From the NCBI GenBank assembly GCA_963556195.1, contig OY744525.1:61993772-62057771 (forward strand): a DNA stretch of 64,000 nucleotides, in the 5' to 3' direction. Below, one piece after another: positions 11,100 through 21,870 of the stretch. Every line of letters begins with the position of its first letter. The stretch's first letter is position 1. The notes under the pieces are model-generated. The model saw only the letters and a program-made list of their open reading frames with translations, was not told the DNA's origin and did not search any database. Made by a program: the position numbers and the translations under genes. Origin of the DNA: Sepiola atlantica. Its lineage: Eukaryota; Mollusca; Cephalopoda; Sepiida; Sepiolidae.

Positions 11100-11245
11100 T
11101 TGAGAACTATTTGTTTGTTTCGCTTTATGGCATATCAACCCTTTTCGGGTTACTTAATGCCGAATATGGTCATTTTGGTAAAAGATTTTATGCTACAAGT
11201 TCTTTATATCTTCAAATATTTATTCATAGTGTTTGGTTTGGTTGT
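11100..11245. repeat. Interspersed repeat with 'ATATCAACCC' block
   Basis: TTTATGGCATATCAACCCTT and GGGTTACTTAATGCCGAAT, then ATCTTCAAATATTTAT, are matched in order at 31,450-31,560. Partial matches lie at 54,820-54,860 and 55,575-55,610. It is an unclassified dispersed repeat, and the 64-codon frame here is incidental. Confidence 0.45.
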
Positions 11246-11384
11246 TTTATAGAGGAAATTGTTTTTGTTTTTGGCTTTGCATAACATGATTGAGTTTTGC
11301 AAAAGGAAAAGAAAAAACAATAAACATCAATGTTTGGTGCATTTTGGGTGAGGAAGCCGGTATCTTCAGACAGCCTGATCTGGT

Positions 11385-11705
11385 AGACCCTGCATAACTA
11401 TTTAGATTATTCCAACTATTGTTCTCATCTTGGATGTTATTCTCATAATGTTTTGGTCGATGTAACCTCCGACCTTCAGGATCATCTCATCAAACTCGAC
11501 AATCTGTATGGAATTTCAACATGAACACTTTATTTAATTCACAAGATAGATGGTCATGGCTGACGGAACGAAAACAGAGTAGTAGTCTTAGGTAATTCTT
11601 AATTATATTCTTAATATCGTCTGTACTGAGGATTGAACCTTCAACCTCTTGAAGACTGTCACTTAGAACTGATTATTATTTAGCATTTTATCCATTCTCA
11701 CAGTT
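11385..11705 (-). mobile_element. tRNA-derived SINE, CTGAAGAAGG-core family
   Basis: The minus strand has a tRNA-like head (AATGGATAAAATGCTAAAT as A-box region; GGTTGAAGGTTCAATCCTCAG as B-box). It then has a central domain around GTCATGGCTGA, and a 3' domain CCTGAAGGTCGGAGGTTACA followed by ATCGACCAAAACATT and GATGAGAACA. It is the same family as 60,228-60,545(+), 14,330-14,450(+) and 56,345-56,600(-). Its stem GGTCG/CGACC is perfect here. Confidence 0.75.
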
Positions 11706-11751
11706 CCATATGCACAATTGTAGAATGAATTTTCGGAGCCTTAAACCGTAT

Positions 11752-11865
11752 TTACCTTCCCACGAGAGCAGAGTTTGACATAAGGTCGTTTTTTAATGTA
11801 GGGGAAATCCAGCTTCCCAAAAAGCACTCTGGATTGGTGAAAAAATAAAAATTACATTTTCTAGA
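11752..11865 (-). mobile_element. SINE body fragment (second U2-headed subfamily)
   Basis: Shares CCTCC/TTCCC-ACGAG-GCAGAGTT, GGGGAAA-CCAGCT and TCTGGATTGG with 47,940-48,128, 13,345-13,510 and 49,212-49,330. The U2-derived head seen at 48,091-48,128 is absent. Confidence 0.55.
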
Positions 11866-11919
11866 TGAAGTGTGGTATCAAAACAGTCAAATGGTCAAAA
11901 AAATCTTTAAATTATTCTT

Positions 11920-11972
11920 GAACACTTTATTTAATTCACAGGATAGATTGTCATGGCTGATGGAACTACTTA
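11920..11972 (-). mobile_element. Fragment of the CTGAAGAAGG-core SINE
   Basis: AACACTTTATTTAATTCACA and GTCATGGCTGATGGAAC repeat the central part of the SINE at 11,520-11,570. Confidence 0.55.
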
Positions 11973-12059
11973 TCAGCGTTGGGACGATTAATCGAAAAAA
12001 ATCAGAACTTTCTTGGGTATTGGAATCAGTATCGGAAAAATTTGAACCTAATTTCTGAT

Positions 12060-13000
12060 TCCAAAACCGATTCTTTTAATTTTTTTTTTTTTAAACTTAA
12101 TTTTTCATTACTGGTACTAATAATAAAATGATAAATATTTATTGATTTTAAACTACCAATATAAGTAATATCTATGGATCATAACGAATTTAGGTATAAA
12201 TGGCACAGTAAAATGGCACGAGTCGATAAATAGGAAAAAGATGATACAAGTAAAAAATTTAGATGAAAATGTCACAAGGGGTTTATCAAAATCTTGGATA
12301 CAATACATAAGGGAAAACATTAAGAAGTTTGTGAAATTAAAAAGAAAAACGATATCTATATTTAAAAGTCAGCTAAATCACCCCCGACTCATGAAAAAAA
12401 TGAGATTCTACTTTTTTTAAGCGTTTACGTGTGAGCACCCTGAAAAACCTGAGGGAAGAAAACCCCAATTAGTTTAGAATTTATAACGGGAATCAATTTT
12501 GCATATAAATTTAACGTAAAATCATTAATTTCCCAGCTAGTATCTAACAAAATAGAGTTGTATTTGGTTAAGGTAGATAAATATTGTATATTTTTTGGAG
12601 AGACGATTTAAAAAAACAAAAAAAACACTCTTAACCTTACCACTATCCCGAATTCCACGGGACACTAACCTAAAGTCCGGATGGCAACAGAATCCCTCCC
12701 TCCCCAAAAAGAACAAAACTTGGTTACATCTAAGATTTAGCACAAAAAATAAACTTTTAAAGTTTTGTGTTTAATATTGTGGGAGTTGCCAGAAGTTATC
12801 TAAAACTATAGGGGAGGGAACCTATCCCCTCCATAACTTAGACAAATCGATGTTACTTGCTTGAAAACAGTAAATACTTAAAATATTTATTTAAGAATAT
12901 AAGGAGGGGGCTTAGCCCCTATTTAAAACTACAGGGGAGGGAGTCTAGACCCTCCTCCAAATCGATTTTATTTGCTTGAAAACAACAGGCTAAATACGTG
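12060..13000. other. AT-rich stretch with a direct repeat
   Basis: No gene recognised. Two direct copies of a roughly 80-bp block start at about 12,800 and 12,915: ACTA(T/C)AGGGGAGGGA, CCTCC and ATCGAT-TTA-TTGCTTGAAAACA. Their GGGGAGGGA...TCCCCTCC blocks can form small hairpins. Confidence 0.45.
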
Positions 13001-13344
13001 TATTTAGATTATTCAAACTACTGTTCTCATATTGGATGTTATTCTTACAACGTTTGAGCAAAAAGATGTAAAAAACTATGATCATTTTAAAAGACTTGGT
13101 GTGGAGTTTTATTAGGTATAAGTGAATTAGTGAATTTAAAGATTTTCATGTCTATGTGAGAAGTCTACACATAGAAACTCAAAATAAAAAGAACTAACGC
13201 CTATGTTTGTGAACTGGTTGGAAAAAAGAAATGTCAAAAGATATAAAACATTTGAAATCTTATTACACGAAAAGAAATTTTCTGCACACAAAACTTTGAA
13301 CATTCTTTTCATACAAAAAGAAACAAGTTTCAACGGCATTTCTA

Positions 13345-13510
13345 GTCCGTTTTTATTTGCTTCCCCGTGAGGAAAAAATAAGATACAAAAAAATCCAGCT
13401 CTCCATAAAGGGGCACTCTGGATTGGGAGAAAAGTTTTAATTGCCTCAGTATAGATGGATTCACTTTTACTGATGGAGGACAGAAAAATGAAATGTAGTA
13501 TTAGAAGTGG
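13345..13510 (-). mobile_element. SINE body fragment (second U2-headed subfamily)
   Basis: Contains ATCCAGCTCTCCATAAAGGG, CACTCTGGATTGGGA, AATTGCCTCAGT and GAGGACAGAAAA-ATGAA-TATTA in the same order as 47,960-48,095. The preceding 13,010-13,055 block (TTCAAACTACTGTTCTCAT...) is a 3' fragment of the CTGAAGAAGG-core SINE on the minus strand. Confidence 0.55.
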
Positions 13511-14329
13511 GGTCGATAGGAAGGCATAAAAGTTAAATTTTATATATGTTTAAATATAAATAATTTTTTATGGGGACAAACAAAATGTTTTATGTTATGC
13601 AGGCTTGTTATTGAGCAAAAACAATATTTCAAATTTTAGGGGTATGAAAATGGATATAGTAGTGACATGTGTTGGTAATATGGACACCACATTACCTCCA
13701 CCAGTTGTTTGTTAGAAATGAATATCAAAGCGGTATTCTTTTGTAATCTTCGAGGAGAAAAAAAAAGGGAACAGTTTTTTATCCGTTTTTCTTTTTTCTC
13801 TATGCAATAATTTCAATTTTTCAATCAGTTACTAATCTATTTTTTTTTTTTATAAAAAAATTTTTTTTTAAATAAATAAATTAAAAAAAGATAAAAAAAA
13901 AAGGCCCTGGTCAATTATGTTCAATTGTTTATGAAAAAAAAATTCAAATAACATTTTGTCAACTTACGACGAACTATCCCAAAATCGGCTTTGTTTTAAA
14001 AGGAGAAATAAATCTTTAGTTGACTCACTATTTTCAATGAATTATGGGGGGAAAACATTTGAGACAAAAATAGTTTAAAAAGATCGACTCATGTAATATA
14101 ATCCCCCAAGTGTATTTTTTACATATAATTTTAATATATGCACACAGGTTTTATGGTAATTCGAAAATTTTAAAAGAGCAACAACTCAATAACTAAATAT
14201 TTAGAAATTCAAAAAGGATCAGAATCAAAATGGGTAATTGTATCGGAATCAGGAAAAATATTAGAATCGTCCCATCACTACTCGTTACTATATATAAATT
14301 TTGCTTTATTTTTAATATTTCCATACAGA

Positions 14330-14460
14330 TTTCCGAGTCCGAAAAGATGCACCTGAAGAAAGCCGGAGGTTACATCGGCCAAAACGTTGTGAGAATTACA
14401 TCCAAGATGAGAAAAGTAGTCCGAATAATACAAATAATCAATGCTCATGTAAACAATTTG
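14330..14460 (+). mobile_element. 3' part of CTGAAGAAGG-core SINE
   Basis: Reads CACCTGAAGAAAGCCGGAGG, TTACATCGGCCAAAACGTTG and GAGAATTACATCCAAGATG, then AGTCCGAATAATACAAATAA. The stem AGCCG/CGGCC (14,361-14,380) has a C-G pair where the copy at 11.4 kb has T-A in GGTCG/CGACC, so the stem is kept through compensatory change. The 96-codon frame at 14,230-14,520 runs through it and is not a gene. Confidence 0.7.
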
Positions 14461-14565
14461 AAAACCTATGCTAATATCTTCCTTCTGTTAATCGGCAACC
14501 CCTCTCTCTCCCAGACGTGACGTTGCTAGTCTCAGTCTCTTTTCTAAATACTATTAATGAATGTG

Positions 14566-14805
14566 TTCTTCAGAATTGTCCGATTCATCCCCTGCTTCCT
14601 TTGTCCCAGCTCGTTTGACTAGTGGTCTTCGTCACTGTGTTGATACTTCGTTATAATACATCTTCCTATTCCAGTAGATTCTTTCCAAGAACTGGAATAG
14701 GGAGATGTATTATAACGAGGTACCTGAAAAGTGAATTGATGAAGACCAACGAGCTGGAACAAAGGAAGCAGAGAATAAATCAGACAATTCTGAATTGACA
14801 TACTG
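14566..14805. mobile_element. Palindromic MITE-like element (about 240 bp)
   Basis: The arms meet almost at the centre (about 14,687). Left-arm blocks TTCAGAATTGTC, TGCTTCCTTTGT, CAGCTCGTT, GGTCTTC, CGTTATAATACATCT and CCTATTCCAG all recur inverted in the right arm. The transcript would form a long hairpin on either strand. No terminal duplication is clear. Confidence 0.7.
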
Positions 14806-15001
14806 AATTTACCTTACTTGAGCGAACAAATCAGCTCGTTAATTTTTGTCGAACACTAGCCAATAAGAAAGCTTAAAATAGTTAGTTTGCGACATCTTGG
14901 AAATTATAAATTTCTTGGGGTCGGGGAGTCAGTTCAGACTATTTTAGATTAGGAAAAGAAATGTTGTAGCATTGGCAGGATTAATTGTCCGGAATAACAT
15001 A

Positions 15002-15311
15002 TACAGGGTGACCCCCCCAAAATACCTCCCATGAAATCGCTAATAAAAATTTAAAAAACTGTTTGCAGCAATCCAACTATATTTTGTACGAATAAACTTA
15101 GTCTATGCCTGCCTTGTCCACCAAGTTTCAGTCATGAATGTCCAACAGGCTTTCTTTAAAACCTCTCTTGTAAACATGCAGAAATAGTTCATGAATGACC
15201 TGACCAGCGGCTTGGAAAAAGTGATTGCCTCTCAGGCTGTAATGCTGTGAAAGCGGTCCAGTTCAGATTCAGTGGAATTTATGACAACTCAACTTTATAG
15301 ATCTCCTAGAC
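15002..15311 (+). mobile_element. Mariner-like left end
   Basis: Begins at TA with CAGGGTGAC. It shares with 10,553 and 63,715 the blocks CGTTAATAAAA-like, CAATCCAAC-ATAT-TTGTAC, AATAAACTTAGTCTATGC, CTTGTCCACCAAGTTTCAGT and CATGAATGTCCAACAG. Coding remnants are too broken to name. A hAT MITE is inserted at its right side, and I cannot follow the mariner sequence securely beyond 15,843. Confidence 0.65.
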
Positions 15312-15835
15312 CAGGGGTGGGCAACCTTTTCAGAGTGAGGGCCAGATGAGACTTTTGGAAGGAGATCGCGGGCTGGAGCGAAAAACGAAATCTCAAAATT
15401 ACTATATTTTGTTTACATGAATAAATTGTACAAAAAATTGCATTGAACACTCTACAAATCTGATATTTTTTCTCAAGAGACTTCTGTATGTGATGTTATA
15501 AAAGGCGCCGGCGAAGAGCCATTTTGGAATCATAAAAAATAATGACGGGGTAAGTAGTAAGTTGATCCAGCATTCGTTTTGACACACCTCACATAGGTTC
15601 TATGTTTCATGCCCTTTCCTCGTCTCACGTTTCATCTTTGCCTCTCTCTTTCTCTTTTTCTATTTTTATCTCTTAATAGTTAAAGAAAAATTAAATATAC
15701 ATGCATCATCGCTCGCTGATATTCATACATTTTTATCTCGCTGTAAATCTTAATTGACACCTACTTTTACGTCTATGTCACAAAATGATATGATCTTTAC
15801 TGGGAGGACCGCGGGCCGGAGGTTGCCTGCCCCTG
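15312..15835. mobile_element. hAT-type MITE (524 bp)
   Basis: Starts CAGGGGTGGGCAACCTTTT and ends with the inverse of CAGGGGCAGGCAACCTCCGG. It has subterminal GGGCC(A/G)GA and CGCGGGC blocks, the usual hAT-family terminus (CAGGGGTGGGCAA...GCGGGCCG). Flanks TCCTAGAC (15,304-15,311) and TACTAGAC (15,836-15,843) are an 8-bp target duplication with one mismatch. There is no transposase domain. Confidence 0.85.
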
Positions 15836-15843
15836 TACTAGAC

Positions 15844-17195
15844 AGTCAGTTTATAATATCCTGAGATCGGTAGCTGATAGGGTTCAAGTGGAACCCACCG
15901 AGTGGTCGACTTCAACTGACAAATGATATCTACATAAACTGAGGCAGATGAGAGAATCGGAAAGAGGGGGGCTCGAGTCCAACCTGGCTGTTGTTTTTTT
16001 TTCACCAAAAGATTATTCAGTTGGCCTCATTACCAGTCTATCGTCGATCGATACATCAAGTACCATTTTTACTTCACAAAATAAAACCCTGTTACTTGTT
16101 ACAAACTCGGAGTTGTGACTTTATTTTTGAAAGAAATCAAAACCACGTAGTGTCGAAATCAAGCAACACCAAATTCAGATGACGATCACTGCCAGAGAAT
16201 GAACACCACAGGTTCACAATCTCCCTCACTCCCTCTTTGGAAACTTGTTCAATACAAAGTATCATGATTCTACCAGAATATCTGATCTACCACCATAATT
16301 CTACCATAGGGTGTGATCACACAGCATAAGTTTTACCATAACTTGAAATCTATCAGTGTTGTTTGACTGTTGATGCTACTATAGTGCATATGATGATAGG
16401 TGAGTATTTAGCAAATTCAAGGTGATCATTATTTTTTGCTTGTCGAGCGTCCATTTGCAAAAGAGAAAACGTGCATGCTCAGGTGTGTTTTTTTTTGTAA
16501 TAATTGTCTACATAGACAACAACCTGTTTTCGAAGACGAGATACAATGAGAGTTAGATGGAAAATCGCGGTGAACATGAGCAGACGAGAAAGGGATTAAT
16601 GCTGTTGGGAGACCGTTTAGTGTTGCTCCAATGTTGGCTAAACAAAAAGCACCTGGATTTTTAGCCGTCATTGAGACCTTATTGGAAAATAAAGGATCTT
16701 TTTTAGTTTCCTACAGCATACCATCTAAATCAGAAGTTTGTGTTTTGAGATCATAGACTAGTTATTTGGATGAGATTAGGATCGGATGCAGTAACCTTTT
16801 CAGTTATTTAGAGAGATTACCTTTTTAATAAAAAACAAATTCTAAAAAAAAAAAAAATAAATAAATAAATAAAGCACGATAGATGTACATATCGGAAAAT
16901 TCCAATCATATCTAGATTTCATTTATTGAAAAATAAATCATGCACTCAAATGAACCAACTTTATTCGTAGCATTGTCGAATCATAATCGAACAAATTGCA
17001 GACAATTGTTTGTTTCGTAAAAGATATTTTGTTATTCATAAATATTGGTTTATTTATTCTATTATTCTTTCATTATCGATCTTTCTATTGTAAATCACAT
17101 TCGGCTGGTAGATTACCACAGGCTATCAGTGGCAGATTGCTCGTAAGTGCTGTGGAACTGCAGCACCCCCTTTCATTTTCATCGATATGTGTGTG
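15844..17195. other. Unassigned sequence
   Basis: No gene recognised. The 80-codon minus-strand frame at 16,429-16,671 has unremarkable composition and no motif I can name. An A-rich run with (AAAT)n lies at 16,845-16,873. Confidence 0.4.
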
Positions 17196-17204
17196 TCTAT
17201 ATAT

Positions 17205-17450
17205 ATATGTAGTAAGTTATGAAAATATATTTATGGCAATTAAGCTACACTGAGACTTCCGCGTTTCATTCCCATAGAGAATCGTCAGGCTAAAATGCAT
17301 GGAATTCGTGTTACCGGGTGTTTTTATATATACACACGTGGCGTTTAGTCTAGCTAGCCAACCAATCAGATTCATTGTTATTCCCTCCCACAGGTTCATG
17401 TTTTCATTAACCAATGGCAGGGATTCCTTCAAACAAAGGTTATATATGTA
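17205..17450 (-). mobile_element. Hammerhead-bearing repeat element (single copy)
   Basis: On the minus strand it runs from CCAAT-containing blocks (AACCAATCAGATTC-like, ATGGCAGGG) through AATGCATTTTAGC to the hammerhead-like module at 17,240-17,294. It ends GCTTAATTGCCATAAATATA, TTTTCATA and (AT)n. The same series occurs at 30,060-30,284(+), so this is a dispersed element whose 3' end is the ribozyme-like module plus A/T tail. Confidence 0.6.
17240..17294 (-). ncRNA. Hammerhead-ribozyme-like motif
   Basis: Minus strand: AGC (stem I), CTGACGA, stem II around TTCTC/GGGAA, GAAA, then ACGC...GTGT as stem III (G-U allowed) with a loop, U-A as the UH step, and GCT closing stem I. AGC pairs with GCT; the next position is T-T and two T-A pairs follow. 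The base before GAAA is T opposite T, so the stem II closing pair is non-canonical, as in its relatives at 29.7 and 59.2 kb. Confidence 0.5.
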
Positions 17451-17454
17451 TTGC

Positions 17455-18685
17455 TTGGTTTATTTATACTTTTAAAAATATACAGAAAATTTTAACAGCA
17501 TAAAAACTGTATTTCTGATAACAAAACTTATACACTAAAAAAAATAAAGTGAAATAAAAGATTGTTTTATTGCATTATTTTTACTATGCCATGTTGTTTT
17601 AGCTTCATCTGGGTGTTGGATAGGGTGAAATGACCTGTTACCATGGCCTGACCGTCTATCAGACTTAAAGTTTCCTGATTTTTTCTTTTCCTTTTTAAAA
17701 AATGAACTTTTCAGAAGAAAACCGCAGACAATTCATAAATTGCAGAAGAAAGTTTAAGAATTCTGGAAATTTTGCAAAATGTGATGTAATAATTTGTAAA
17801 CCGTTTGCAGAGATGTGTGGCAAGTAGGGGACATTCAGTTGAATGACATTCATTTTTAATATATATTATTCATTCAAGTTTTGTTATCAGAAATAAAGTT
17901 TTGATGTTATTAAAATCTTTGAAGATCCTGTATTTCATGCTATAATCAATTGTATAGTTTTCCAGTACAATGTGTTAGTTTTTTTGTTGACAGTAAAGAA
18001 AGAAAATCACATCTTTTTTTTTTATAAAATAAAAAATGGAATCATAAATTCTGGTAAGATCGTGAAAAAATGATATTGGATATGAAAGTATTAAATCAAA
18101 TACGGAGGGAGGTCGTTTCAATGGATTAACGCTGTTTAATCAGTTGAGTGTTAGATGAAATAACTACCTAACTCATTAATTTTTAAATCAATTATTATTT
18201 TAATTAAACAATTTGATTCAATAATTATAATTTATAAGTAAGATTATTAGCGAGCAAAATTGCGTAAATACATGTGGAAATTCGAAGAAAACAATCATGA
18301 GTGTATATTTGCGAATACTAATTTATTAGAAGTTCAAATGCAATTGATTATGTAAATTGAGAAACGCGCATAGTGTTTGCGGCGTTTTTTTTCATAGTAT
18401 ATAATGAAGCAGGCGGACTTAGCAAATAGTCGTATTACTCTGATGGAGTTTCGGCTTCAGACAGACAGACAGATACATAAACTCCATTATTAATAGATAT
18501 ATATATATATATTTATTATATATATATAAATATTCAAAATAATTTCGTGGGTAAATCTTAAAGAAGAGCAGTAAAATCGAAAAAAATAACGGTTATTTTG
18601 GGACATGATGCAGGCCAGGGAAGAAGCCGGCTTAACTCGACCAGTGTGAATGAACACTTGTTGCAACAACATATTGATGTCTTCA
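17455..18685. other. Unassigned AT-rich sequence
   Basis: No gene or repeat recognised, apart from an (AT)n run at about 18,498-18,530. Confidence 0.4.
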
Positions 18686-18689
18686 TACC

Positions 18690-18922
18690 TTTTCCCAGGC
18701 TGAGCTATGGTTCTGTGTCCTTCTAGGAGGTTCACCCTCCCATGCTTTATCTTCTCTCTTTGAGAAGGGGTTACTTTATTGCTAATCGCCTCCACTAGGG
18801 AATGCAGACGAGGCTGCTCAGGCATATTTTTGTAGACCAGAATGCATTTCGTTTAGTGCACTGGCTTTTCAATACCCATCTGACCTAGTGTCTCACTTCC
18901 CGAGGAGGAGGTAAATAAATAT
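18690..18922 (+). mobile_element. U2-headed SINE family, body and tail without the U2 head
   Basis: GGAGGTTCACCCTCCCATGC, TTTGAGAAGGGGTTACTTTA, TTGCTAATCGCCTCC, AGGGAATGCAGACGAGGCTG, CTCAGGCAT and GTGCACTGGCTTTTCAA match, in order, the full-length copy at 60,938-61,275. The tail is GGAGGTAAATAAAT. The U2-derived 5' segment is missing here. The 111-codon minus frame at 18,490-18,825 is a shadow of it. Confidence 0.75.
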
Positions 18923-18962
18923 CTTTCCCCAGGGGAATTAGTGAAAAAAATGAAATAGCTCT

Positions 18963-19026
18963 GGTCGAACTCGATCCCTGCACGCCGAACACACAGCTCA
19001 CGTAGGTAACCACTACACCACTATTA
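18963..19026 (-). mobile_element. tRNA-like sequence (SINE head or tRNA pseudogene)
   Basis: The minus strand reads AGTGGTGTAGTGGTTACCTA (A-box-like) and, 25 nt on, GCAGGGATCGAGTTCGACCA (B-box-like). The arms do not fold into a clean cloverleaf, so it is a tRNA-derived remnant, not a gene. Confidence 0.5.
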
Positions 19027-19352
19027 CTTTTAATATTACTCCCCCCCCTCACAATAATAATTTACAATCAAATTGCTAACTTTCTAATAAATCAGTGACA
19101 AAGCAGTTAAACCCACGAAAGAAAAGGTTTGACTGTTCGTCAGATTCTGTTGTTTCATTTTTCCTTGTCAACATCGTTGTTGAAAGTCACCTTTGTCTGT
19201 TTCTAAATTAAAAATAAACAAACAAAACAAAAACTCCTTTCGATTCTCCCCTCCATCACAGACATCCTACGCACCTATTTTCTTGACCTGTCAGAAAGCA
19301 GAGTGAAGCCAAAGCCGTGACATAAACACGACAGACATGACTGGAGAAGACG

Positions 19353-19496
19353 ATGACAGGAGGCGAAAGCGGCGAAATCTTCGTGGATATTTTCACCGCC
19401 CGTTACGGATTCAACAAGAGAATTTATCTGACAATCAACGTCGTGTTTTCTTTTCTTGCGGACGTTCTTTTGCTTGTTCCGGCTTTCCAATGTTGA
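19353..19496 (+). CDS. Candidate short coding exon, unknown product
   Basis: A 47-codon frame lies in a locally GC-richer island. It opens with a Gly/Glu-rich start, then GEIFVDIFTARYGFNKRIYL, then a hydrophobic stretch INVVFSFLADVLLLVPAF that could be a membrane segment. The reading looks more protein-like than its surroundings, with mixed codon third positions and no simple repeat. Against it: competing frames exist on both strands here (96 codons plus, 83 minus), there is no clear splice donor at its end, and I do not recognise a family. Treat it as a possible exon or a gene relic. Confidence 0.2.
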   Translation: MTGGESGEIFVDIFTARYGFNKRIYLTINVVFSFLADVLLLVPAFQC

Positions 19497-19732
19497 TTCT
19501 AAGACAAATGCACAAACATCTTTCATTTCTTACGGATGATAATTGCTTCGACTTCAGCAACAACGCATCTTCAAGAGGTTCTTGTCCTTGTGAGCAGATG
19601 CGCTTGCATTTATATTCATGTATGTAGGAGCTGTCATCTCCGATATTAAAGAGTGGTCTTTGGGTGTAATCCAGACGGTCATTTAAAAAAGATGAAGGCA
19701 TAATAATAAAAATAAATAAATGATAATAAAAT

Positions 19733-19940
19733 AAATAAATGATAATAAAATAAATAATAATAAAATAAATAATAATAAAATAAATAATAATAAAATAAAC
19801 AATAATAAAATAAACAATAATAAAATAAACAATAATAAAATAAACAATAATAAAATAAACAATAATAAAATAAACAATAATAAAATAAACAATAAAATAA
19901 ACAAAATAAATAAAATAAATAAATAAATAATAAATAAATA
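19733..19940. repeat. 15-bp simple array (AATAATAAAATAAAC)n and AAAT-rich flank
   Basis: About ten units of a 15-bp motif pass into (AAAT)n. Because 15 is a multiple of 3, the minus strand has long open frames with repeated FIIVY-type peptides (19,435-20,140). These are artefacts of the repeat. Confidence 0.9.
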
Positions 19941-20039
19941 AATAAATAGAAAACACTACACGAACCCAAGAGAACTGAAACTGCCAGAAATCCAGAATCC
20001 GACTTCCCCTCTCCTCCCCCTCCAATAAAAATGATGGCA

Positions 20040-21870
20040 CCAGCCTCGATTGGTACCACACACAATGATCGTGAGGGGTCAAGGAGATGGAAAGACCGAG
20101 AAGGAAGAGAATGGTCCAGACCTCCACTGGAAGAGTGCAAAGAGTATCAGAATCTTAAAATTAAATTCCAGAGAAGAGATGGAGAGTACTGGAAATCTGG
20201 GGAGACTTGTTGTCACTCAGACTCCAGGGAATATCTCTCGTTATTGCTAGTGAGCAATCACCCATAATTACTCCTATGAGAACTCCTATTGAGTAAATCA
20301 TAAAAATAGTGAGACCTCAAGGGTAAACGGCTGTTGCGAGAACGCAAAGTGATTTGCAACAGTTATTGAAAGAGGCAGAAAGTGTTAGGATATCTGGGAG
20401 ACATGTCACTCAGACCACAGGAAACATACCCTGCTTTTTGCCAGTGAGTGATCACTGGTAATGACTTGTGTGAGAACTCAGTGAGTAAGGAATAATGGTT
20501 GGAAAGAAACTGAGAATGGAAAAACTGAGGAGGGAAAGCACCACCCAGACCTCCACTGGAAGGGAACGGAGAGCACTTGAATCCTGAGGAAGGTTATTGT
20601 CATTATTAAGATTCCATTTTTATTGGCGTTAGTATCAAGAAGTCAATGGTTGCGAGAATGCAAAGTGTACTAGAAATCTGGAAAGACTTGTTGTCACTCA
20701 GACTCCAGGGAATATCACATCTTTTTGCCAGCAAGCGATCATCGGTAATGACTCCTAGTAAGTAAATAATAATGTCTTAATGCTTACACCACCTTCTTTG
20801 GACCAAACCCATGACAGGGCTGAAACTGCTAAGGGGAAGTCTGACAATGTGTAAGAAAAAGTCTATTATTTGTTCCACCCTCGAAACAATGCAGCTGCAC
20901 CAACATTAGCTGGTATCATGGAAAATGATCGTGGAGAGAATGAGAGAATGGAAAGATCAAGAAGAAACAGCACCATTCAGACCTCAACTGAAAGGAAACA
21001 GGAAGTACAGAACTATTGAGGTTCCTTATTGCCATTTAAAATTCAAGGGACAACCACTAGTAACGGTTGGCGTGAGAACAGAGATTTTAAATAATAATGG
21101 GTTACTGGAATATCTGCATGTGAACTTGTGTCTGTATGCGTTCGTGGCACAGGCTATGATTGTCCACTTGCTGTCTTCGTCTGAAATTGGTGTTTGATTC
21201 CGACACCAGTCGCAGTCTCAATTATGTGGCCTCGGTCAGTGCTGCAACAGAAGGATTCTCCCTCCAAATAAAACCACAATTCCAGTTTAAAACAAATAAC
21301 AATGTTTTATTATTCGAGGTTACAATGATACTCGTTTTCTTCTACTGAAAAACAGACTTGCAACTCAAGACAAACAAATCTTCCAAACAAACAGTCCATT
21401 AACTTAAGGTCGAAGGGCCCATCTTACTCAGAGCAGCCCACAAACCTAACTGACCTCCGCTGCTTAAATATATAGAGATACTGGTGTCTTGTTTTATCTA
21501 TGGATATAAAAAAACCTACTGTCTAAGGGGGTCAGTATCTGGACGGGCATTAATTTTACAAGTACTTGACTTTCAGCATGAAACTCGTTTATAGAGTCAC
21601 TAACATTTTCAAGTGGAGAAATCAAATTCTGGGTGGTCAAAGTCTAAGTTAGATATATTTTCCCATTTCTTCGGGTGGTCCCCTCTTCCCTCAGTCAAAT
21701 ATTTCTCCCACAGCAAGCTTGTCATCCACATGCATTGCAACTATGCGATCCACTAAACTACACGTTTACATGTGGGGACTTGCTGTTACTCAGATTCCAG
21801 GGAAAGCCACTGGTTTTCATCAGCGAGAAATCACTGAAAACGGCCAGTATGAGAACTCAAGTAAGTAATA
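20040..21870 (+). repeat. Decayed long direct repeats, irregular spacing
   Basis: An ordered block series recurs several times: AATGATCGTG..GAGA, GGAAAGA, CAGACCTCCACTGGAAG, AGTACTGGAAATCTGG, AGACTTGTTGTCACTCAGAC, TCCAGGGAATAT, a GCGATCA...AATGACTCCT block and GAGAACTC-GAGTAA. Anchors CTCAGACTCCAGGGAA-like sit at about 20,218, 20,410, 20,698 and 21,789, and CCTCCACTGGAAG-like blocks at 20,121, 20,551 and 20,981. Spacing varies, so this is an old array broken by indels or a cluster of one dispersed repeat. The small frames in it (for example 20,031-20,267 and 21,675-21,947) differ between copies and are not conserved as protein. Confidence 0.65.

Noticed and set aside
14230..14520. 96-codon frame
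   Set aside because: Its second half is the CTGAAGAAGG SINE core, whose other copies are broken in this frame.
19435..20140. Open frames of 230 and 153 codons on the minus strand
   Set aside because: They owe their length to the 15-bp AATAATAAAATAAAC array, whose period is a multiple of three; the peptide is only repeated FIIVY or FYYCL.
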